64,000 nucleotides of DNA, from positions 682,001-746,000 of the forward strand of contig CM082594.2 in assembly GCA_040954595.2 (NCBI GenBank), read 5' to 3'. Below are positions 57,313-64,000 of this stretch, one piece after another (position 1 is the first letter of the stretch; each line of letters begins with the position of its first letter). Origin of the DNA: Balanoglossus misakiensis. Lineage: Eukaryota > Hemichordata. The translations under genes were made by a program, and so were the position numbers. Under the pieces are notes generated by a model. It was not told the origin of the DNA. It saw only the letters and a program-made list of their open reading frames with translations, and ran no database searches.

Positions 57313-60300
57313 ATGGATTTTTCAGTTTTGACGTTTAATACAAGAGGGCTCCGTAGTTTCAAAAAAAGGAAAAAACTTGGATGTTGGTTAAATAGTAAGA
57401 ACCCCACATTTACTTTCTTACAAGAAACCCACAGTGTAAAAGACGATGTTCACTTTTGGTCAACTCAATTTAATGGTCGCTGTTGGTTTTCGCATGGAAC
57501 AAACAATAGTAGAGGTGTAATAACAATTATCAATAACCCAAATATTATAGTTAACAATTCTGTAACTGACGATATGGGTAGATTTATTCTTATTGATGTA
57601 AATTTAGACAATACGCCTTGTATACTACTTAATGTATATGCACCCAATATAGAGAAAGAGCATGTAATTTTTCTAGAAGAAATGTATTTTTTGCTGGTCA
57701 AATATGTAACCGATCCCAACACAATTGTCATTTTAGGAGGGGATTTAAATTTCACCTATAATATTGCCCTTGATCGCTCAGGAGGCAATCCTAAACTATG
57801 GGGAAAGTCCATTGCTCTTTTAGATAGGATATCTGACGTCTTCAATTTGATTGATATATGGAGGGTGCGTCATGAAGAAAAGAGAGGTTTTACCTGGAGA
57901 AGGCGCAGGCCTTATATCACTCAGAGTAGACTTGATTATTTTTTCATTTCTAGCGATTTACAGCAACAAATCAGTAGCGTTCAGATTATTCCTGGAGTGG
58001 ATTCCGACCATTCAGCTGTCTCTTTGGTGTATAAATCTTGCCAAAACGAGCGGGGTCCTGGCTACTGGAAGTTTAATTCTAGTTTAATTTACGACAGTAC
58101 TTTCAAAACCATTCTGCACGATAATATTGACGAGTGGATTAGTGAATCCACTAGGTTAAATGATGGGGTTCGTTGGGACTTCATAAAATTTAAGATTAGA
58201 GGTTTTGTGATTGACTACAGCAAAACAGTGGCGAAAAAACGTAGACAGAATTTACAGAATCTTGAACTGTCGGTGAATTTTCTTGAGGGTCTTTGTTCTA
58301 ATCATCCTACAGTGCAAAATTACGAGATGCTCGAGTCAGCAAAGAGTGATTTGGAGAAAGTTTATGATTATATTACAGAAGGAGCGGTCGTAAGATCCAG
58401 GATTAATTGGTACGAGAAAGGTGAAAAATGTAACAAGTTCTTTTTAGGTTTGGAAAAGGTAAATAAACGCAACTCGAGTATCAGCAATTTGAAGAAAGAT
58501 GAGTATACAATTATAGACAACCCAAAGAATATTTTGTGTGAAATTAAGCAGTTTTATGCCAAGCTTTACTCAAGGTGCGCCACAAACTCCAACGATGTGC
58601 ATTATTTCCTGGATGCAAATTTACCAACGTTGTCAGAGAATGATAAAGTTTTGTGTGAGGGTCCTTTGACCCCTGGGGAAGTTTTCTCTGTTCTTCTCTC
58701 CCTTCCAGACAACAAAAGCCCCGGCAATGATGGCCTTACAAAAGAATTTTACGTGGCGTTTTGGCCACAGGTGGAGAATTTAGTTTTGAATTCTCTCAAT
58801 TATGGTTACAGAACGGGGGAATTTTCAAATTCACAGAAACAGAGTGTCATAACTCTGATTGATAAACCTGGGAAGGATCAACTCTATCTGAAAAATTGGA
58901 GACCAATCTCCCTTATGAATGTTGACATGAAGCTTGCTTCAAAATGCCTTGTTAAACGTATTGAGAAAGTTTTGCCCTGCTTAATTGGTGACTCCCAAGC
59001 GGCCTTTGTCCGGGGGAGAAACATTGGTGATTATATCCGTTTGATAGATGAGATTTTTCATCACACCTGTAATGCTGATATTCCAGCAATTTTATTAGCC
59101 ATAGATTTCGAAAAAGCTTTTGACACTGTAAGTTGGGATTATCTCTACAATACATTGTCATCCTTTAATTTTGGAGTGTCCTTCATCAACTGGGTTAAAG
59201 CCTTATATTTTAACATTGAAAGCACTGTAATGAACAATGGGTTTGGGACTGGCTATTTTAAGCTTGAGAAGGGAGTGCGCCAAGGCGACCCTTTGTCACC
59301 TATGTTATTTATTCTGGTTTTAGAAACACTCTTGCATTCAATAAGAAATAACCGGCAAATTAGTGGTATCAATATTGGCAGTGTTGAAATTAAGGAGTCG
59401 GCGTTCGCCGACGATATGACCTGTTTTTTATCAAATGAAAACTCTGTAAGAATTGTTTTTGAAATGTTAACTTCCTTTTATAATGCTTCTGGTTTGAAAG
59501 TCAACAAAGATAAGACAGAAGCTGTTTGGCTTGGGAAATGGAGACTTCGAAAAGATGAGGCGTTCGGGGTAAAGTGGCCCACCCCTACTATCAAGATTGT
59601 GGGGATTCATTTTTCTTATAATGAAAAAATTGCCCAGGAAAAAAATATTGTTACCCCAGTCGAAAATCTAAAAAAGGTCCTCAATATGTGGAAAACTAGG
59701 AATTTGACCATCATTGGGAAAGTTCAAGTTATTAAGTCATTGGCAATTTCCAAATTAACATATGTGCTTACACATGTAATTTTTCCTAATGAAGTAATAG
59801 GTCGGGTTCATAAGTTAATTTATAATTTTCTCTGGAATGGACAAGACCGGGTTCGCAGGAATGTAATGATAGGGGAGGTGGGCCAAGGAGGCTTAAAAAT
59901 GCCCAATTTAGATGTGATGATAAAAACAAAGCAAGTATTACTGATTAAACGCCTGTTGAATGAGGAATGTAAACACCCTTGGAAACACATTGTCTTACAC
60001 AGTTTAGAGAAAGTCGGTGGAAAATTACTTTTTAAATGTAACTTCCGCACCAATCTTTTGCCTGTCCAAGTTTCCAGTTTTATAAATAATTGTCTTGTCA
60101 CATGGTCAGAAATCAACATAATTCCAAATACTACAGACCAGGTGATTTGGAACAACAGAAACGTCCTCGTTGGAGGAAAGTCGGTATTTTATAAGGCTTT
60201 TTCTGACGCTGGCTTTAATTTCATCCCTGACATGTTTACAGGTTTTAATAGAGTATCATGGTCTGTATTTGAGCAGAAAGGCCTGAATTTAAATCAGAAA

Positions 60301-61026
60301 TTGAAGTGGTTAGGATTGACACTTTCTGTTCCAAACAAGTTAAAAAATTGTACCAAAGCACATAGTGTACATAAGCTTTGTATTTCATTGAATGGCACAA
60401 TCTGTAATTTAGACACTTTAACGAAAAAGAGTTTGAAATGTAATTTGAACGACCGTATTATAGAGACTCCAAAAAGTCAAGCAACACTGGAAAAAATGTT
60501 GAATATATTTAATCTAAACTGGGAAAAAATGTATGACTTCACTTACAAGTTATCAATACATTGTAAGGCTAGAGCTTTTCAATTTAAATTACTTCACAAT
60601 ATTTTGTATACAAACAAACAGCTAAACAGGTACAATCCACAGAAATTTCCAACTGCTCTTTGTGATTTATGTAAAGTGGAAACAGAGTCCATCGACCATT
60701 TATTTCATAGTTGCAATTGTACTACTGCTCTCTGGAGGGACCTACTGTTTACGTTGGGTATCCCTCTTAAATTGAAAAAACCACCATCAGTGTTATGTAT
60801 GGTTTTGGGTGACCCAAACGAGACTTTTATAGTCAATTTTATAGCAATGCAAGTTAGAATGTACATTTACTACTGTAAATTAAATAATCGAATTCCGAAT
60901 ATCACTGGGTTTATTGTTCAGCTCAAAAACATACATGAAATTGAACTTAAGATTGCAACTGCAAATCATAAAATGTATTTTCATCTTAAAAAATGGTCAT
61001 CACTTATGAGGTATATAACAAACTGA
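57313..61026 (+). CDS. L1/Tx1-type ORF2: endonuclease and reverse transcriptase (1,237 aa)
   Basis: Starts at ATG 57313 (MDFSVLTFNTRGLR), the expected beginning of the endonuclease, with Asn at residue 9. Motifs follow: LQETHS (about 36), VYAPN, GGDLNF (about 141), DYFFIS and DSDHSA. The RT runs from about residue 480 with NWRPISLMNVDMKL, LAIDFEKAFDTVSW, GVRQGDPLSPMLF and AFADDMTCF (59404, about residue 698). Near the C-terminus LCDLCKVETESIDHLFHSC forms the Cys/His motif common in L1/Tx1 relatives. There are no stops or frameshifts and the length is normal, so the enzyme looks intact. It nicks the target and copies the RNA from the 3' end. Since the copy lacks its promoter and most of ORF1, it is probably not autonomous. 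Confidence 0.94.
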   Translation: MDFSVLTFNTRGLRSFKKRKKLGCWLNSKNPTFTFLQETHSVKDDVHFWSTQFNGRCWFSHGTNNSRGVITIINNPNIIVNNSVTDDMGRFILIDVNLDNTPCILLNVYAPNIEKEHVIFLEEMYFLLVKYVTDPNTIVILGGDLNFTYNIALDRSGGNPKLWGKSIALLDRISDVFNLIDIWRVRHEEKRGFTWRRRRPYITQSRLDYFFISSDLQQQISSVQIIPGVDSDHSAVSLVYKSCQNERGPGYWKFNSSLIYDSTFKTILHDNIDEWISESTRLNDGVRWDFIKFKIRGFVIDYSKTVAKKRRQNLQNLELSVNFLEGLCSNHPTVQNYEMLESAKSDLEKVYDYITEGAVVRSRINWYEKGEKCNKFFLGLEKVNKRNSSISNLKKDEYTIIDNPKNILCEIKQFYAKLYSRCATNSNDVHYFLDANLPTLSENDKVLCEGPLTPGEVFSVLLSLPDNKSPGNDGLTKEFYVAFWPQVENLVLNSLNYGYRTGEFSNSQKQSVITLIDKPGKDQLYLKNWRPISLMNVDMKLASKCLVKRIEKVLPCLIGDSQAAFVRGRNIGDYIRLIDEIFHHTCNADIPAILLAIDFEKAFDTVSWDYLYNTLSSFNFGVSFINWVKALYFNIESTVMNNGFGTGYFKLEKGVRQGDPLSPMLFILVLETLLHSIRNNRQISGINIGSVEIKESAFADDMTCFLSNENSVRIVFEMLTSFYNASGLKVNKDKTEAVWLGKWRLRKDEAFGVKWPTPTIKIVGIHFSYNEKIAQEKNIVTPVENLKKVLNMWKTRNLTIIGKVQVIKSLAISKLTYVLTHVIFPNEVIGRVHKLIYNFLWNGQDRVRRNVMIGEVGQGGLKMPNLDVMIKTKQVLLIKRLLNEECKHPWKHIVLHSLEKVGGKLLFKCNFRTNLLPVQVSSFINNCLVTWSEINIIPNTTDQVIWNNRNVLVGGKSVFYKAFSDAGFNFIPDMFTGFNRVSWSVFEQKGLNLNQKLKWLGLTLSVPNKLKNCTKAHSVHKLCISLNGTICNLDTLTKKSLKCNLNDRIIETPKSQATLEKMLNIFNLNWEKMYDFTYKLSIHCKARAFQFKLLHNILYTNKQLNRYNPQKFPTALCDLCKVETESIDHLFHSCNCTTALWRDLLFTLGIPLKLKKPPSVLCMVLGDPNETFIVNFIAMQVRMYIYYCKLNNRIPNITGFIVQLKNIHEIELKIATANHKMYFHLKKWSSLMRYITN

Positions 61027-61193
61027 GAATACCAGATTGTTTTGTTTTTTTTTTCTCTTCTTTCCATTAAGTTATGCTTCCAAAAAATAATTGTCAATTT
61101 TTTTTTTTTTTTTTTTTTTTTAAATCTACTTATGTATCAAAATGACTGTTTGTGTTCCCAATAAAAAGTATTAAAAAAAAAAAAAAAAAAAAA
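61027..61193 (+). other. L1-type 3' UTR, polyadenylation signal and poly(A)
   Basis: Contains a run of about 25 T near 61100, AATAAA at 61160-61165 and poly(A) at 61173-61193. Confidence 0.85.
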
Positions 61194-64000
61194 GTCACAG
61201 CGGGTCAACACTCGACATTTGTTCCGGTAGGACTGCATTATTGCCTGTCAATTTATAGAGAAAGCCCAAATTTAACCAGGGCGTTTCAAACACCGACGTT
61301 AGTTGGGGGCACGGCCTGCAGTACTGCCGGGTAAGCTGACATCAGCGTACCGCATATAATGTAGGGGGGGGGGGGGGGAACAGAACGGTTAAATACTACA
61401 TTTATCAGATATCAGCTAATTTTGGACAATCATCTAAAATGTAAATCATCTTTTCATATTTGGATATCTGATGATGTATGACATTTCCATTATATGTAAA
61501 AATGGTGCTGATTATAAAAATGCACTCTGAATGAGCTGATTTAATGCAAAATTGCGTTTTATTCGATTTTGCACCAAAAAGGTCATTTTTAGGCAAAACA
61601 TTCTTTATTTTTTTAATTCGGTGACCTGATCATATATAAACAATTGCTTGTATGTTAAAAGTTTTTATGACTTTTAAAAGCAGTGACACTGGCGGCATTC
61701 AACACGAAAATAACAATTTTAGCCACAATTTGGTCAAAATGGTAAATTTTTGAAAATTACAAAAAATACCTGTTTTCTACATTTTCGGAAATCTGATGGA
61801 GTATAGAATGCTCTTCGTATGTATATATCGATACAAATTCCACAAAAGACCGTCTAATTTGGCTCACTGCAGACAAAATTGCGTTTTACAAAATTTTCCT
61901 TGAAAATGTCATTTTTAGAAAAAAAAAATAAAAAAACCTTTTATCTTCGAATTTGGTGCCCTGATCATATATGACATGTTGATTGTATGTTAAAACTTTC
62001 CAAAAATGCAGAGATATTGACGGAATTCAAGAAAAAATAGCCATTTTGGCCATATTTTGACAAAAATGGTAAATTTTTAAAAAATCTTAAAAAATTAACT
62101 CTTTTCTTCATTTTCGGAAATATTATGGAGCATGAAGTGTCGTTCTCTTGTAAAAAGTGCTGCAAATTCCAGAAAAGGCGGTATAATTTGAATCACCCAA
62201 GACAAAATTACCATTTTCGACTTTTTTTCGAAAAATTGTCTTTTTTACAAAATAATAAAGAATTAATTCTTTTCTTAGTTTCAAACGGGTAGAGATACTT
62301 TCCACACGGGTTTTCTAACATTGAATTCCCGTTCATCAACTCAGATTGCCTACAGCATAAGTCGGCTAAAACCCTGAGACTTTAGAGCAGAAACAGTTGC
62401 ACACTGGTAACGTTGAACAATTCGATTTTTCTACGGCCTGGCTCGGCTAAATCTCCGTCACAATATGACAGACACTATCGTACGTTAGCAACGGTGATCA
62501 AGTCAGATTTTCAACGGCATGGGTTGGATAAAGCCCCGGCACTCTAGAGCAGAAACACGCGTACAGAGACCACGTTGATCAAGTCTGATCTCCTACGGCT
62601 TGGCTCGACTAAAACCCCGGCACACTATGACAGACACTAGCGTTCGTTAGCAACGTTGATCAAGTCACATTTCCTACGGCATGGCTTTGCTAAAGCCCTG
62701 ACACTCTAGAGCAGAAACACGCGTACAGAGACCACGTTGATCTACTCACATTTCCTTCGGCCTGGCACGGCTGATGCCCCGGCACTATATATAGGACACA
62801 GACTGGCGTAAGTTAACAACGGTAATCACGTCGGGTTTCCTACGGCCTGGCTCAGCTGAAGCCCCGGCACTCTAGAGCAGAAACAGGCGTACATTGACCA
62901 CGTTGATCAAGTCAGATTTCCTACGGCGTGACTCGGCTGGTGCACCGGCTCTATATGACACAGACTGGCGTAAGTTATCAACGGTGATTACGTCGGATTT
63001 CCTACGGCCTGGTTTAGCTGAAGCCCCGGCACTTTAGAGCGGAAACACGCGTACATTGACCACGATGATCAAGTCAGATCTCCTACGGCCTGGCTCGACT
63101 AAAACCCCGGCACACCATGACAGACATTAGCGTTCGTTAGCAACGGTGATCAAGTCGGATTTCCTTCGGCCTGGCTCTGTAAAAGACCCGACACTCTAGT
63201 ACAAAGACGTTGGCTAAGTCGGGCAAACCGAACAGGGAAAGTCACAGCGGGTCAACACTCGACATTTGTTCCGGTAGGACTGCATTATTGCCTGTCAATT
63301 TATAAAGAAAGCCCGAATTTAACCAGGGCGTTTCAAACACCGACGTTAGTTGGGGGCACGGCCTGCAGTACTGCCGGGTAAGCTGACATCAGCGTACCGC
63401 ATATAATGTAGGGGGGGGGGACAGAACGGTTAAATACTACATTTATCAGATATCAGCTAATTTTGGACAATCATCTAAAATGTAAATCATCTTTTCATAT
63501 TTGGATATCTGATGATGTATGACATTTCCATTATATGTAAAAATGGTGCTGATTATAAAAATGCACTCTGAATGAGCTGATTTAATGCAAAATTGCGTTT
63601 TATTCGTTTTTGCACCAAAAAGGTCATTTTTAGGCAAAACATTCTTTATTTTTTTAATTCGGTGACCTGATCATATATAAACAATTGCTTGTATGTTAAA
63701 AGTTTTTATGACTTTTAAAAGCAGTGACACTGGCGGCATTCAACACGAAAATAACAATTTTAGCCACAATTTGGTCAAAATGGTAAATTTTTGAAAATTA
63801 CAAAAAATACCTGTTTTCTACATTTTCGGAAATCTGATGGAGTATAGAATGCTCTTCGTACGTATATATCGATACAAATTCCACAAAAGACCGTCTAATT
63901 TGGCTCACTGCAGACAAAATTGCGTTTTACAAAATTTTCCTTGAAAATGTCATTTTTAGAAAAAAAAAAATAAAAAAACCCTTTATCTTCGAATTTGGTG
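61194..64000 (-). repeat. Satellite block at the right end (- orientation)
   Basis: Opens with the right target duplication gtcacagcgggtca (61194-61207). Anchors at 61349 and 63396. The complete monomer 61359-63405 is 2,047 bp; the last is partial. These copies are of the subtype seen at 1-4101 (catcagcgtacc, caacggcatggg, ccttttatcttcg), in reverse. Confidence 0.95.

Larger units (their letters stand above)
56566..61193 (+). mobile_element. L1/Tx1-type non-LTR retrotransposon, 5'-truncated
   Basis: 4.6 kb with the end of ORF1, an intact ORF2, a 3' UTR, AATAAA and a 21-base poly(A) tail, flanked by a 14-bp direct target duplication. These are hallmarks of target-primed reverse transcription in the L1 group. 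The 5' end is cut inside ORF1. RT words GVRQGDPLSPMLF and FADDMTCF, and the C-terminal Cys/His motif, place it near L1/Tx1 and well away from the CR1-type copy. Confidence 0.92.

Overview
The window looks like non-coding, repeat-dominated nuclear DNA from an animal, probably a marine invertebrate or basal deuterostome; the sequence alone does not fix the taxon. The evidence is a BEL/Pao element, a chromodomain Gypsy element, a CR1/L2-type element whose ORF1 carries a PHD finger and an SGNH esterase, and an L1/Tx1-type element, all sitting in a high-copy tandem satellite. I see no host protein-coding gene, no rRNA, tRNA or CRISPR array, and nothing bacterial.

The backbone is a tandem satellite with a monomer of about 2.05 kb. 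Each monomer has a GC-richer half, made of 5 to 13 diverged copies of an about 82-bp sub-repeat, and an AT-rich half, made of about 2.7 diverged copies of an about 330-bp sub-repeat that ends in a poly-C run. From 1 to 22826 every monomer lies in the + direction. From 27647 to 64000 every monomer lies in the - direction. The switch occurs inside an inverted duplication of a BEL/Pao element (arms 22827-24661 and 25678-27646, unique centre 24662-25677), so the locus is a large palindrome.

Layout: 1-10986 satellite (+); 10987-16980 composite non-coding element built from about 1.2 to 1.6 kb repeats with hairpin termini and many perfect nuclear-receptor DR1 motifs; 16981-22826 satellite (+); 22827-27646 palindromic BEL/Pao remnant; 27647-30711 satellite (-), with a small inverted patch; 30712-36090 nearly full CR1/L2-type non-LTR element; 36091-37843 satellite; 37844-39312 second BEL/Pao fragment with a scrambled LTR; 39313-45408 satellite; 45409-52731 complete, apparently intact chromodomain Gypsy element on the - strand with near-identical LTRs; 52732-56565 satellite; 56566-61193 5'-truncated L1/Tx1-type element with intact ORF2, poly(A) tail and 14-bp target duplication; 61194-64000 satellite.

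The proteins belong to retrotransposons, each a self-contained replication unit (nucleocapsid or ORF1, protease, endonuclease or integrase, reverse transcriptase, RNase H). Apart from the duplicated BEL element, each insertion occurs in one monomer only, so the insertions look younger than the amplification of the satellite monomers they hit.
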